DNA of 64,000 nt from Brachypodius melanocephalos (Eukaryota; Chordata; Aves; Passeriformes; Pycnonotidae): the NCBI GenBank assembly GCA_013398615.1, contig VZSR01000155.1:1292757-1356756 (forward strand), given 5' to 3'. Shown piece by piece: positions 13,001 to 28,000 of the stretch. The notes beneath the pieces are model-generated. The model ran no database searches and was not told the origin of the DNA. It saw nothing but the letters and a program-made list of their open reading frames with translations. The first letter of the stretch is position 1. Each line of letters opens with the position of its first letter. Made by a program: the position numbers and the translations under genes.

Positions 13001-16000
13001 ATAGGAAGAATGTTTCTGAAGAGGGACAGACCTCTTGAAATAAACTGAAGGTCTGTAATCTATTACAAGGCAGAGAAATTATTAGGTTTAATCCACTATT
13101 TGATTCGCTTCCATTTGCACTACATAATTTTAAGTGGTGAATAAGTAACTCAAATGACAAGAGCATGAAAGGTCACTGTCCCTACTAAAAATTACTAATT
13201 CAGAAAATTTATGAAAATCTCAAGATGAAATTGAAGAATGCTGAATGTACCCACATGCTTCTTAGCTTGAATCATCCTTGAACAGAAAAGTGTACACATA
13301 CTCCCTCAGTATTTAGGATGTGTTCACAAGTTGTGGAAAATAAAGCAAGCCAAGTATTATCCACAAAGGAACACTTTGGTTGGTACAAATGGCTACTGTT
13401 TTAGGAGCAGGAAAAGGTTTTATTCTTTGGGAGCTGCTAGATCAAATGGACTCACTTGAAGAGTAGAAACTCAGAAAGTAATTCTGAGACAGTATACAAA
13501 AAAGCATCTTTAAGTCAAAGTTAAAATAAAAGGATTATATTGTGCATTTAAATTTTCATCTCTTTGAATTCAGCTCTGACTCAGCTGTCAGAAATATCCT
13601 GATATAGTCAATTCATTTACATTTATAGAGAGAGATATAAAAGCTTTTGTGAAATCTCATTTCTTCTGTACTGGTATATTAAGTTTAATGTATTAACTGA
13701 TACAGTGGCACCTCTAAATTGAGATATGATCTGGTAGTTTAAGAACAAACCTATGACTAAAATACACACTTGAGGTGAAAAGTTCATCATCATCATATAC
13801 AACTACCTCATATAAAGACGATTGCTTGTGACACACAGGATGTCTTTAAATGGATCTCTTTAAATGCACACACACAAAAAGAAGCACACAACTTTAATTT
13901 TTTTTTTTGCCAAAAAGATATTGAATTAAATCTAAAAAGAAGGTAGATCTAAAAGGCATTTCTAACATTCCTTTACCAATCTAATAGTAGAGGAAAACAT
14001 TATGCTGCTATTGTCCCAGCACATATTAAAGAGTACATCTAATTAGTGCACTGCAGTGAACAGAACCTCTCAGGGGACTTCAATTTTTGTCATGCTTTCC
14101 AACGCAAAAATGCAATTCTTTTATTTAAATATTGAACAGCTAGCTGCGGGCACACAGTCCTGAGAATACACTGTACAGACACTTTCAGTAAAACACAACA
14201 ATTTACTTAGCCAGCATAATGTTCAGATTTCTACATTTGAATTATGAAAAAACCCCACATAATACCAAATATAAAAAATTATGTGGAAAAACATGCAATG
14301 GCAAAGGTCTTGGTGTTAATATTTAACCAGACTACATACGAGAAAATTCTCATGCTAACAGGTACTTTGGGTGCATTTGATTTTATTGAAAATATGCTAT
14401 TATATCCCAAGTTCACAAAAATGTCTGACTATACTCAATGGCCCAGCACTAACATTAAGTCCTCTATAAAATATACAGACATAAACTGCACACAAGTGAA
14501 GTTCTTTATTCTTAATTGGTTTTCCTCCAGCTATGTATTCAATACACTTTGCATTTCCTTTAAATCACTGGAAATAAATGTTTCATACCTAGAGAAAAAA
14601 AAATATTCTAGAGTGCACAGAATTCAAATGCTCCTGAAAAAGTTGATTTTCAAACCCAGCAGATACATGGCACTAAAGAGACTATGTAAACAGAGAGAGG
14701 AAATAGGGTGAAGCAACCTCAGCTGGTCATGCCATGATCAGCATGGGTGAAAATCCACAAGTTCTCTTGCTGAAGGCAGAAATTTATATATACACCATCA
14801 CAGGACTACAGATGATTAGGTGACTTAAAATCAGTTCTATGGCTGAGGTTCTGGACAAACATAGGAAGCTGAGGGTTGTACTGCTGGATTACAGCAAAAA
14901 ATATATGGCAATATAGGCAAAACCTCTTCAAACCCAGCTCATACATGTGTTCCCAAAGAGGGCTACACTGTTGGAGTTTCCAGAGTTAATCCTCCCACAA
15001 AAAAGAAAATGAGACAAAAGTGTGGGCAGGACTGTGATGAATGTGCAAAAAAAGCAAGGAGGGAAGTTTCCAAACAAGCAGTGCTCACACGATGCTTCTT
15101 GTATCAGGAAGTAGGAAAGAAAATTGATCATCAAAAGAAACCCCTTGTTGTTAAATACAAGGACACTGCAGACACCAATAATTTACATGGCTGCAAGAAA
15201 TTACCTGGGAAAAAAGTGAGAAAAGGAAAAAAAGTACTTCTGCATAAAGGCACAGGGTATCCATCACCTGGCGTTCCCTAACTTCAGGAATCACAGACAC
15301 AGAAAGCATGGAGAGTTTTCTGGAGAAGGATTGCTATCTGCTCGCCCTGTTTTACACTCCAAAACTGAGTACAGCTGAATAAACCATAACTCACCTAACA
15401 TGGAACTTATTCCCATCATTTGGGGGGTACAGTCCTCATGCAGACTTTGAATGGATTAAAAATAGCAGGATATAAGAGGAATATACTGCAGACAGACCTC
15501 TGTTTCTGTTTACATAAATTATGTGAATAGTTCTAGATATAATTCTTCCCCAAATGCCACATAAACAGATTGACTACTCCTCTGAATTTTCAACTGCATT
15601 GCATGTTAATTACTATATTTATAAAGATGACAGCCAACTACTGAAGTTGCACTCACAATATTAAGAGGCAAGTATGGCAAAAATTAGTAAAGCTGCTAGT
15701 AAGCCCCACAAAACACAAGCAAGCTGATTTGATTGGTTCTGTAATTAAAGGAAAACTTGAGGAATTTTACCTCTGCTTGAAATGCCAGCAACATTTCTCC
15801 TGCCTGAGGAGAAACAACTGCAAAGTGACCTCCTGTGTCATAAGTGCTGTGCCCAATTACTATAACAAGTAATTTTATAGATTATACTCAGGCTCTCATC
15901 CATTATATAATGTCAGATTATTTCAAATATTTGGTCTGAACTTCGTAGTAGCCAGTTTATACTCATGCACTTTGCATCACTATTGACATTCAGCTGAAAC

Positions 16001-19000
16001 AATAAGTTTCCTTCTCCAGCCTTTATTCACTGATACTGGCAGCAGTGATACCTATTCTGCTTACTGTGGTTATACCATGCCAAACTCCAAGCATTTCCCC
16101 CCAGGAGATGACCCGGCTCACCATATCCCAACATTTAGCACATCCTTTCTCGAGGTCTGTATACAATTTTGCCAGCACCATGTTACACTCATCTTTTCCA
16201 CTTACTGCACACAATATCGATTTGATCCTTCCAGATTCATGTGTCTTTCATGTAGATGTCTTGACTTGTGACAGTAAAGTCTCTTGCCATCCTCCTCCTC
16301 TTCCACAGTGTATTAATTCCTTTGCACTGCACTCTATTTACCACCAACCACTCTTCTGTTATCCTTAGACTCACCCAATCCTCTCTCAGATTCTCTGCTA
16401 GAAAAATTAGCTTTAATACCAGCAAACTTCACCAGTTAACACCTTTAAAGAAACCATTAAACATGATTAAGCCCAAAAATTTGCTCCAAGACCAACTTCG
16501 CAAAACCCCAAACTTCTCTCCCCTCCCAGTCCCACTGCTTCCATCACATCCTCTGTATAAGCAGTTCTATTATATTTAAATCCTTACTTCCATACTACAT
16601 AAATAAGGAAATAGTTTCCTATACATCCCAGGGTCAAATGCTCCATCAACATCTGCCAAGATGAGAACCAGTCCCAGGCTGTTTCTAGCAGGGACCACTG
16701 TTAAACAGGACTAGACCCAGCACACACTGAGCAGACAAACCAGGATCAGCCAGCTCAAGAAAAAAAACAGATTACAGACAACAGGACAAATATTCATTCA
16801 TTACTAAATGACTAAAACCCAAGAGAATACAGGGAGTTATGACCGTGATTTTGAAAGACAGGGTAGAAAAAAAGACAGCATTTCAAAGAAGTCTTCTCAA
16901 GAAAAGCAAATTAAATTTTCCTCACTAGCCCAGCAAACACAAGCTGTTCAGAAGGCAGTATCAGTCAAGTTTTTGAGTCCTTCCACAATTCACTTCAGCA
17001 TAACAAATGTAAGTCAGAGCGACAGTTCTGAATTTAACATTTGCATTTAGCTTTAAATACTTAGTTCCACAGGGTAACGTTGCAGCAAATTATTTTTCAT
17101 TTGTTTTATTTTGAGAACCAAGTTTATAATTACTTTTCTGGAAACTGATGAAGGTATAATCACCTTACCTTCTTTCCCAGACATTATGTGCTAGGCTTAG
17201 GCTTTACCAGGTCAGTTAAAGAAAATCCAAGTTGTCACTTATGTGACGCTTTTAATGCAAAGTCAAGGCCTACTAAAAGGTCAGAAATCATAAAAAAATA
17301 TATTCCATTTGATCTCAAGGCAAACGTTTGAGGATGTTACAAAAAGACAGCATAAAGTGCCCTTTAAAAACTATCAGTTTGATTTTGTGTACCCAAAGCA
17401 CAAAATAATTGGTGTGTTAAGCTGGCACAAATAGCATTAGCAACTGGTTGTCCATCATAAAGTGATTAGAATTTTTGACACTATTCTTTTGTAAAGCAGG
17501 TAAACTCAGCTGAGGAAACTGAACTTCTCTTATGAAAACATCTTCCCTTTCCTCTAATTCCAGTGAAATAGATCTCATCCAAAAATATTCTCCAATTCCA
17601 TCACTGATACTGTACAAGATAAGCATATAAAAATACAGATATAAAAACTGTATAGTTATATATAATATACTATGTGTATATATATATACAGTATATAGTC
17701 ATTTGGTTTGAATCCTATAAATTGAATAATTTCTAGTAAAATGATTGAAAGCCAGAAGATACACAGAAGATGCCCATGTCCTTATATTACATATAGTGAA
17801 ACCACAGTTTATTTCACAGTTCTAATAATGAAATGAAAATGAACATGTCATTCTAACTTGCAACAGCCCAGTACAGTAATTAAACTGCTTTGAAGGACAA
17901 CATAAGAGGACACCAAATGCTTCAGCTGTAATTGCAATACAATGACCTCAATTTCAATTATACACAATAATGAATCACACATATAGATGCCAAACAAGAT
18001 CACAGCAGCCTTAAAAAAGGTAGGCTGAAAAAAAACCATGAAATAAGGGGAAAGGACAAGATGACAAGAGGATAAACACAGAAATATAGCCACAAGAAAT
18101 CGGTACCATATGAATCAAAAGGAAGTGTCCTTTAAAAATAAATTAAATAAAAGCAACCTATACTGAGATATCTATAATCTGGCATCAGTTCCTAATAGCA
18201 AGGTCAAAAGAATTATTAGATCTAATAAAAAACAAGAATACTGCAATCATACCTCATAGGCAAGACAGACATCCCAAATATTGACTGAAGGGTAAAGTTG
18301 TCATTGCTTTTTTTGGTATGTTCAGCAAAAATTGAATAGAAAAGTTCAGGAGGGAGGAATCTCTTGCACTGTACTATGTAATCTAAACTACAATACATTA
18401 CAGCATTCCTGGGAGATTGCAGTTTTGCCACATTTGAGTATTTTAAAAACTTAGTCCACGAAAGGAAGCTAGCACAGCTTTGCCAGCTACTAACAGAAAA
18501 TAAGGCTTCCTTGAAAGATGCAAACCTGTTGTACTTTTAGGGAAAAAATGAAAAGCAACTTACCCAAAACTCAAGAAGCAACCACTGACAATTGCATTTT
18601 GCTAACTGATCTGAACCTTAAATTAGATAGTTGTCACCTTTTTTTTGCATTCTGACAAAAACCTTCAGAAAATACATTTTGTTGGCTAAAATAAAACAAT
18701 AAAAGGGGAAGTCGTGGTCTCCAATGGAGGTATGGCATTTGTTACATTTACATACTGTAAGAAATGAGATAAGTTTTATTTCTTCGGTGGACAAGCTTTA
18801 TGTTATTTTCAAAACTTTATTGAGATCTGAAAACATGAGTGTGCAAGTGCTGTGTACTATGGCAGCCTTGTCTCTCACCTGAATTCTCAGTGACTCCTGA
18901 CAGGTACTACTGCACCTCAAAACTCTAGATCTGCCGGAGGTGATTCATTCCACTATGTAAATTACCTCAAAATAAAAGATTAATGCACTGATATGGTATA

Positions 19001-22000
19001 AAATAGAGCACTTTTTAATGACTTATCATGATTGACAAGTGAATACCACCAGCCATAACAAATGGAGAGCAAATCCCCTCTTTCATTCCTAAGCTTTTAA
19101 GGCATACAGGACACCAAGTTTCATAACTTCAGAAGTTAAAGAAGACCTCACAATGGGTCTAAAACTAACCATTTGAACAAAAAGCAGACTAGATGTTTGA
19201 ACTATTTATTTAAAGGCTTCATTATCATAAACTATCAGGAGCACAAGAAAAATCTCTTTCAAAAATGCTGCCATAAAGGACTACATGACACAGAAGTAAC
19301 CTTGAATTTAACATGTAAAATACATCCTTTCCCAATGAAAATAAGGTGTATTAAGACCAACAAGAGCACTGGTAACCAAAAAATATTTGTTGAAACCAGG
19401 ACAAACTTTGATATTGCTTTACCAGAAGCAATCTATGGCATTAAACTTTTAAATATGTTATTAATAGAGAAAACTTTTAGATTTACTGTGTAAAGCAGCT
19501 TATACTTGGACAAAACCACAGGGATTTAAACATAAAACCAAATATAACCAAATTCTCTCCCAGGCATATTTCAATTAAGAGTATTAATGACTGTTGAAAT
19601 TCAGCTAATCAATTTAAGTCTTAAGAGACTAGCAACTTTAAAGGAAAATGGCCAAAAGAAAATTCCTCAGGAGGAAATCCTCTCAAGTTTCCCTGAGTTA
19701 AGGATACATTAAGATACAATTTCCATGGGTTAATAGAATTTTAACCTTAAAATCCTCCTTTGCCTTTCTATTATGTTCCCTATATATGACTGTAACTCTG
19801 GAGGCCATCAAGGTCAATCAGACCATGGTCTCCTTCCTTCCACAAATCCATGTTGGATTTTGTAGCCATCTCTCCACTGACTGAAACCAGAGGAAGAAAT
19901 AATAAGAGACAGCAAGGTGATCACGTAATTAAAGACTGTTAACAGAGGCAAATGGCAGGCAGACTACTGCAAACCAGCTGGGCACTTCAAACATCTACAT
20001 TTCAGCTGCTCAAAACCATGATTTCATACCTACCACATTATCAGTGGCACTTCTCAATGGAAAAAGCTTTCCTTGCAAAGTTGGGATATGCAACCAAAAA
20101 GACAAATGGATCTGTGCTTTCTAATAAGGGCCAATTAACAACTCAAACAAACACCAGGAGTATGAAACTATATGCTTCTCTTCTTGCACACGGATAATTC
20201 TTGGTTATGTTACAGTCTGCCTGAGTGTAAGATTTACTGTTTTCCCCAAAACTCAGAGTATCCCTGAAGCATATAACTAGTAAATTAACAAATTTTGCAG
20301 ATCAGTTGGCCTATCAATATTTCAAAGTCTGGTTTTCTCAGTTCTCATCAAAAAGCTGTCACCACAGAAGCTGCAGAAGCAAAATTAACAGGCAGATCCC
20401 ACTGGGGGGGAAGAAAAAAACAAACAGAAAAACCATGCACACAAACAAACAAACAACAACAAAAAAGGCAAACAACCCAGATAACTATGGCCGTGCCATT
20501 CCTTCATGCAAAACATAATGTACAATCATGTATCCTGATTGGGTTTTTAAAAGTTTCTGGATAGCTTATCTTGTTCCTTAGAGCAATCAAACTTTGTATG
20601 ATGCCTGGAAGACAGGACTTTGAATTGTTTCCCTTGACCAGAAATTCTTCTTTGAAAACAAACATCTCCACATTCAACTGGAAAAAAACAAGACAGACAA
20701 ATCATGGCTTTTTGGAAGATTCAAATATGCTCTTTTCATGAGTCACATCAGCAGCTTTTTTGGCTACTATCGTAGAATCATGGAAGCATTTGGGTTGAAA
20801 GGGACCCTCACAGGACACCTTCAACTAGACCAGTTTTTTGGGGGGTTTTTTTTGGAGCTCAGGGCTCCATCCATCACCTTGTCAAACCCTTGTGCTGACC
20901 ATTATCCAGTTGAAAGTGGGATACTAAAGCCTGAGCTCAGGAAGGCAAATTATAGAGGATGCTAAGAAGCTTCCAAGGGCAGGTAATAAACCAATTTCAC
21001 TCCTTAGAGCATCAAACTGCTCCTTCAGATAATCAAAGGTCTGAGCACCTCTGGATTGCTACAAAGAAACTGAAAAACACTTGAAAACAAAAATAAACTT
21101 GCCACCTTTGACAACCAAGAGTTTAGAACAGTGTCTCTTCAGGAAAATACTTTTTAACACACATGTACCATAGAGAAAAATCTGATAATTGAATTAAACA
21201 CATTCAGAACAAATCCTTCAGCAACAGTTTGCCCAGATGTTGCAAACAGGATTCTGAAAGAAATTAAATGTGAATATTTAACAGAAAGTTCTACATAAGT
21301 TGACATTTTGAAGATGATTAAGTCCTTGTGTGGTCTGTTGTGGATTAATTAGTCCTAATTATGTTTTCTATATTTACATAAGGGCAAAAACTCCAGACAT
21401 AGAAATGCTGATATTCATGGATGAACTACTACTAGGCCAGAAGCTGCCTGAAACCGTAAGTCTTTTGCTGAGACAAAACAATGAGATTTCTTTCACAGTG
21501 AAGGAAATTATGCTTGGGGGGAAAAAAGTAAGTGCTCTATAGAATTCTTTCTAATTCCCATGTTTTTAAGATATTCATACAGCCAAATCCACTTCAAAAC
21601 AAATGGGAATTAGACACCTAAAATATCTTCGAGCACTAAGTGATACTTCAGTACCTAAAAGAGGGATAACCTCAAACACTAGCCCATTACCCTCCAACAA
21701 ACAGAACTGAATCTGCACTCTCTTTAAAAAGACTCTTAGTGGATGAGTCAATCACTGCTGACAAGGTATTTGTGTCCTTCTGGGAAGACTGCAGTGGAAA
21801 GAGAAGGATATTAAGTTACATTACATTGTCAGGGTTCAGTATACTCTATACTCTGTCTCAGTAATATTTTCATACTCAGAGGGAAAACTATGTCAACGCA
21901 TCAGAAGAAAAAACTCTGTGTAATAAAGCAATCTTTCTATGGACCAGCTGGAAAAACCTACAAGAGTCAGAAAAATAATCTGGAAACAACAGAGATATGT

Positions 22001-25000
22001 TCAGAGTGTTGCAAAATATGGAATGTGTAAAATTTTTTCAAAGAAAGTATGTTGTTTAATGTTTAATCTTTGTTACACTTTCAAGCCTAATCAACAAGAA
22101 GGGAGATTTAACCCATAAATCAGAGAGCAGCAAACAAGCTCTAAGTGATGTCCAGATGTTAGAAAAACAAAGTTCTCACTGGTAAAATTGCCTAGTTAAG
22201 GTTTAGGGCTGGATGTGCTTCAGTGATCTCAGAGCTAGGGAGAAGTTAACAAACCTTGGGAAGAAGGATGTACCAGTTATAGTGGGCCCAGAGAATGCAG
22301 AATTTATGGGTCACAAGGACATATGGCAGAAATTCCAAGAGAAGAAAGAAACTCATAAACTCAACTCACCAATTGGCTTTGACTGAGTAAAAGGTTATTT
22401 TGGCAGGGGCAGATCACAATCACCAACCCTAAAAATCCACAGACCCAAAAGAAGAGCAAGCCTGAGCATGCAGACCAATTCACATGGGAAGTGAGAGAAT
22501 CATTAACCAATAGAAGAGGGAATACCAATTAATAAGAGAACTAGGTGACTTGTAGCCAATGTACATTAATTCCTTTGTTTGTTAAAAAGTATAAATAGTA
22601 AAAAGTTCTAACAGGTGGCACCCAGGGCTGTTCAACCTGAAATAAATGTTCAGTGTCTCTCTAGAGTGGGCAATTATTGGTTTGCTGCACACCATGTAAC
22701 ATATCTATTTTTGTGGACAAGAGCTTTTCACATTTGCATTGAGGGGTTAAACTACCAAAGGCCAAAAAGATGGAACAGACGCACTCCTCATTTTTGAATG
22801 CTGCATTGCCATCCAGAAGATAGACAGACACCTTATCAGTAGTTTTCCAGACAACTAGCATATACATAGTAATCACCCAATAGAAGAAAATACTGGAAAT
22901 AGATGTCAAGAAACAGCAGAAATTAGGGAAGTTATTAGGGAAGCATTAGGGAAGTTATTGATATGAAGGCTGAAAATGGAAAAAGATTTCTCTATGCATA
23001 ATATCGCTCAAAGAACTAAAAGAAGAACAAGGAATTTTCACTTCAAAGTATGAAACACATTTTCTGTATGCACAAGAGGAACAAGAGGTGGGAGAAGAGT
23101 AAAAAAATATTTCAAAAGACAGAAATCTGGGCTTACTAGTAACACTTCCTTAAAAGGTGAAGGAATAAGCACAGCTGAGTATTTAGTTTGCTATGTTTCA
23201 GATGAAAAGTGGTTACATGAACATCCTTCTTGTTGCATAGGCTGGCTCCCTTAAAAATATTTATCATCAACAGACTAAGTAAGACAAAACACTAACAGCC
23301 GAAAAAAAATTGATTGTGTCTAATTGTGACTGACAAGACAATTTCGGGGTTTAAAAATAAAAGTGTTCCAAGCAAACAACTCTGAAATGTCTGAGATTCT
23401 CATTGAAGCAACAGCTTACACATTAAAGTAGGAAAAGCTCTTTTGCTCTGCACTGTAGTGAAGTTGCTCCTCTTCTTAGTGGGTGTCTGTTTAAAAAACC
23501 TCAGTTTTTTATAAAGCTGCATGTACAATATCCAAGTTCTATCCCACTTTTTATTTCAGTTTGACACAGGTATGGCTTCTGGAATGACAAAAGAAATTTT
23601 GAATCACTAGCCTCAAAAGTAGTACATGCTATCTGGGAGGCAATGCAAAGAAGGGGAGATACGGAACACACCATCAGTGGAGGTATATGCTAATAATTTG
23701 TGTACATGCCAAAATTATGTTTGGGACTATCCTGGGACTTCAACAAAACATTTTTAAAAATTAAAAATAATGCTCTTCCTTTATAGGCAATAAAATAATT
23801 ATCTATATAGCCATCAATTATGAAAGGGGATACTGATTTCCTTATGCATACAGGTGTTGGATAAGGCATAAACTCTTACTATGTCTTCTCCTTCTAGATA
23901 ACGGAACAAAGAATTAACATTATACTGTTAGGTGTATTGTTTTCAGTGCATTTAAAACAAAAAGTTTAGTTTGGAAGTAAAACACTTCATTCTTCTGAGA
24001 TGAAGAAACCATTGCAGAAACTTCCTAAGCAGCTTTCCCCCCACCATTTCCCGAGCATTAGATCATAGCACCGTCATCAAGCCAGAAAAACCAATTAAAG
24101 AGCCAGCAAAAAGCAAGATCAGAAAACTGCAGTTTTGTTGTGAGCAGCTCACTGTGAAATGCAGGTGCTCCTGCAGCAGCCCAGAGAGGCATCAATAGCT
24201 CTCTGCAATGAACACCAGTCAAAAAGGCAGATGCAGAATTAAAACTGCTTAAATGAGCAACTGCTAAAACGGTGAAGCTGAAATGATGGAAAATTAATGA
24301 TGCAGTTCCCGTAAGGAGTAAGGAAGTTACAGGAGCAGTTCTTAAGTCTCATGAGGTCAGCTTACCTTTTCCATTTTCCATTATTTCTCTTTCCCTCTCG
24401 GAACAGATTGTCATGAGCTCAATGCTGACATACAGCTGGCTACTAATACACAGAAACCCTACTATTGTGGTGCCATCCCAAAGCACCTCTACATTTCACG
24501 TGCTGCTAGGATTTCCATCAGAGCCTTGGTATACTCAAGGTTATTTTTCAGGAAATTTGTCCTTCATTCCTGGAATTCCAACAACTAACTTAAGCTGAAA
24601 TGCCTGCTCCTTGACACTTCAGACTTTGTACAGATAGAACTACTTCTGAGAAAAATCCCACTAATAGAGCTGCAGGATTTAGCTAATTGTAAGCAGAGGT
24701 TCCTATTTTGGCTTTCTGGACACTAGCCTGTAAAATCTTGTAGCTTATAAAACTTAAACCATCAACGCTGCTATTTTTCTTGCTCGAGCATCTGCTGCAG
24801 ACTGGTTCCTGTCCCTGCTAACCTGGTCTAAGGGAAAACTATTTCTCTGTTCCAAGAAGAAAGGCACCCAGAGCAAATTTGGTTTGTCCCAAATGGAGGA
24901 GGCTCCAGAGTCTCCTGTATGTGAACACACTGAACACAAGGTAGCCTCAAAGGGCAAGGAAGTCTACCTATAGCAACACTGACATGCAGGGCAGAGCACA

Positions 25001-28000
25001 AGACTTTTCTTGCCAGAACTGATGCTACCAAGCAGGAGATATTTTACGTCCCAGCTAGGACACAGCAACTCCACCCTCAGTATTCCTTCATGCTGATATC
25101 AAATAAGGGGAAAAGGCCTGGCTGGAAGACAAAGAGGCTATTTTCATTCACTTCTTCTTCCATATGCATTACAAAACTCCCTTTAATTACACGATAACAT
25201 ATTTTCTACAGGACCTGTAAATAATTCATTTCATACACTTTATTCTGGGAATGAATCAAGAAGGAAGTAGACTATTAGCTACAGGACTCCTACCTCATTT
25301 GTTGCTAAAGCTGGATGATAAATGAGTCAGGGAATTATAGAGAGGAAAAAACCTAGGCTCATAGCTAATACATTTATTAATTTTAAAAGCTATTTTAGGG
25401 TTTGTATGTTTCTAGGGCAGTGGGAGAATTAAGTGTTTCACTTATCTACAGTTTTGTTTACTGTTTACCTAGATATTCATCTCTACTTCTGTAGAGATTA
25501 ATCTAAAGTAACAAATTGCTTTAAATCTGCGAACTTCTTCCTCTGCATCATCATGTAACCCATGCTGTTGAAGGTAATTGGAGGAAGACGAAAGACTACG
25601 CATACTAGCAAGCAACAACCACCAAGGAGAAAAAACAGACTTCAGGACTGGCAACACAACAGGGAAGACTTTTGCAGAGGAATATGCATAGTTAGATGCA
25701 CATCCTTGACTGGTTGCACCAGCCACAGTCTGTGCTGCCACCTGTGTTTAAGACTGTGTCAATCAAGGCTAATTCCCAGCTGCCATTGAAGATGCAAAGT
25801 CAGGTGCACAACAGTACCATGCACTCCAAGGTATCAGAATCACACAGCAATAAACTCCTAAACATTCTGCTAAAAACACCAGCAGAATAAAATGCATTCA
25901 TATCACATTGTCATTAGAAACAGCTCATTTGGGAGGCAGATAGAAATTTGGGTTTCATCTAAACTGAGGATGTTGGAATGCTTCTTTCCCATCCCATAGC
26001 CAAATCCAAAGAGAAATTTATATTTCATCTCTCTCTTTCTTAGCACTTCTCTGCTGATCCTTTGAGAGAAACAGTTTTTAGGATATCTTTCTTCTTCTTC
26101 TTTCAGGAGCTTCCACTGATCTCAATTTAGACCACCTTCCTGGTGCAAGATAATTAATAAGAAAGCAGAACAAATGCCCAGGAGGAATTATTGAATGAGT
26201 AGCATTTGAGCTGTAGAAAGAATTTCAAAAGCGACCCATTCTGTCTGACTCCCTTTCATTTGAAAACCGCCTACAAGCTCTAGTGATGCATTAAAGCCAA
26301 GCATGGCCTGAATCACCTACAAATGCAGGGCCCCACTTGGAAGGAGGAGGGTAGTGAAATATTTGGCAGTGTGGCTACTCCTAGACACTGGAAGGTCTCT
26401 TTTGAAATGCACAACCTTATCAACCAAACTATTCAACCCTGGCTTAATCAGTGGTTGGTGAGCTCAGAAATGGTAGTCCCCAGTTGTGCTTCTCTTATGG
26501 CCCAGCTGGTTTCAAGTGGAAGAAACAGTTTAAAATTGAAATTAAAAACAATCAGTAGCATTAGTCATCTCTTGATCACAACTTGCCAGCAGAAACTGAA
26601 AGTTAAAAGTGGTCAGTGCACCACAAAGGCATCACAAGCAGCTAGAGTATCTGCAAGCGAAAAAGGAGATTTCTTAATCAGATGAACACAGGTGGCAGAA
26701 AGACTTGAAAGCAGACAATTATTCCTTTTGAAATCTACTTTTGACTGCTGCACTCAGCATTCCTCAGGTGGCTGGGACCCTTTCAATACTGCTTCTATTA
26801 GGAAAAGAGCTACAGTAGATGAGTAGTACCACTTCCCAATTCAGTACTTTTTTCATGCTCTGACAACAGCAAGCCAAGGCTGAGACAGACAAAGCACTGA
26901 AAAAAATAATTGCTGAGTGAAGAGCAATAAGAGCTGCTCCTCTGAAGAAAAAGCAATTTGTATCTCAGGACAACCATATAACCCCTGAAAAGTTTCTGTC
27001 TGTTTGCTTTTATAGAAAATTCTCTCCATTCTCTTTTCTTTCCTCTCAGTTTGCATTAACCTAGGTCTGCTTACCAGACTGAAGAGGATTACTAGGTAAA
27101 GTAATAATCATCACTTAATAATGGCATCTGTTCAGGCATGTAGTATGAAAAAACAATGTCTCTTTAAGGTAAACCAAATCCTATTTGGATAATCTCTGTC
27201 CAAACTCAAATTCCAAAGGGGAAATCTTCTCACCAGAATAGATGATGTTATAAACTACAACCACTGCTAGTAACTGCTACACTTGGGAAATAAATACATA
27301 ATGCACAAGGCCAGGTGTAAGAAAATAAATTCTAATAAAACTGAGAGCTAAACTTGATATTGTCACTGTTCAGGAGACAGGAGCTGTGGGTAAATAATGC
27401 AAAAGGACCAAAACCAGTAAACACTCTCTTGTTATCAGACAACTTTCTTAAAAAAAATGGAAAAAAACCTGAACAAACTTATTAAATTTTCATGTACTGA
27501 AACTCAATTATAAGTCTACAGAAATGATTAATCAAGAGAAAAAAATGCTAAAAAGAAGCAGTTATAAATATCATTGCCACTGGTGTTTCAACTGCAATAT
27601 CCAGTGAAAGGAATTAGCACAAGTGGCATGGTGAAAGACCTTTATGTCCAAAACCCTGTTTGCCTTCTCAGTGGTAGTATCTGATAAAATAAAAGATACT
27701 GCTTCTTTCAGAAATGGATCTTTTACACCTCTAAAATATCAAGGATACAAATGTAAAAAAATAAATATATTTTAGAGGCTTTAGCTAAATTTGTCAAACA
27801 TTCTAGACATACTGTCAGTTGAAAAAGAGGGTTGAAAAACGCACTGAAAAACAACTGCAATAAATCTTAATGTACATAATCACTCTGCAGTGCATTACAA
27901 CTGTGAATTGTTGTTCAGAAGTGTTTTTGTCAGAACAGTTACTCAGGTTCTTCAGGACTTGCTCCTAAAGCAATCTTTTGGCATTCTCATAAACTTACTT

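Noticed and set aside
14244..14711. 155-codon plus-strand open frame, the longest in the window
   Set aside because: It lies in AT-rich intron 12, has no recognisable domain, and its composition is that of translated AT-rich DNA (many Lys, Ile, Phe, Tyr). No splice or promoter context supports it.
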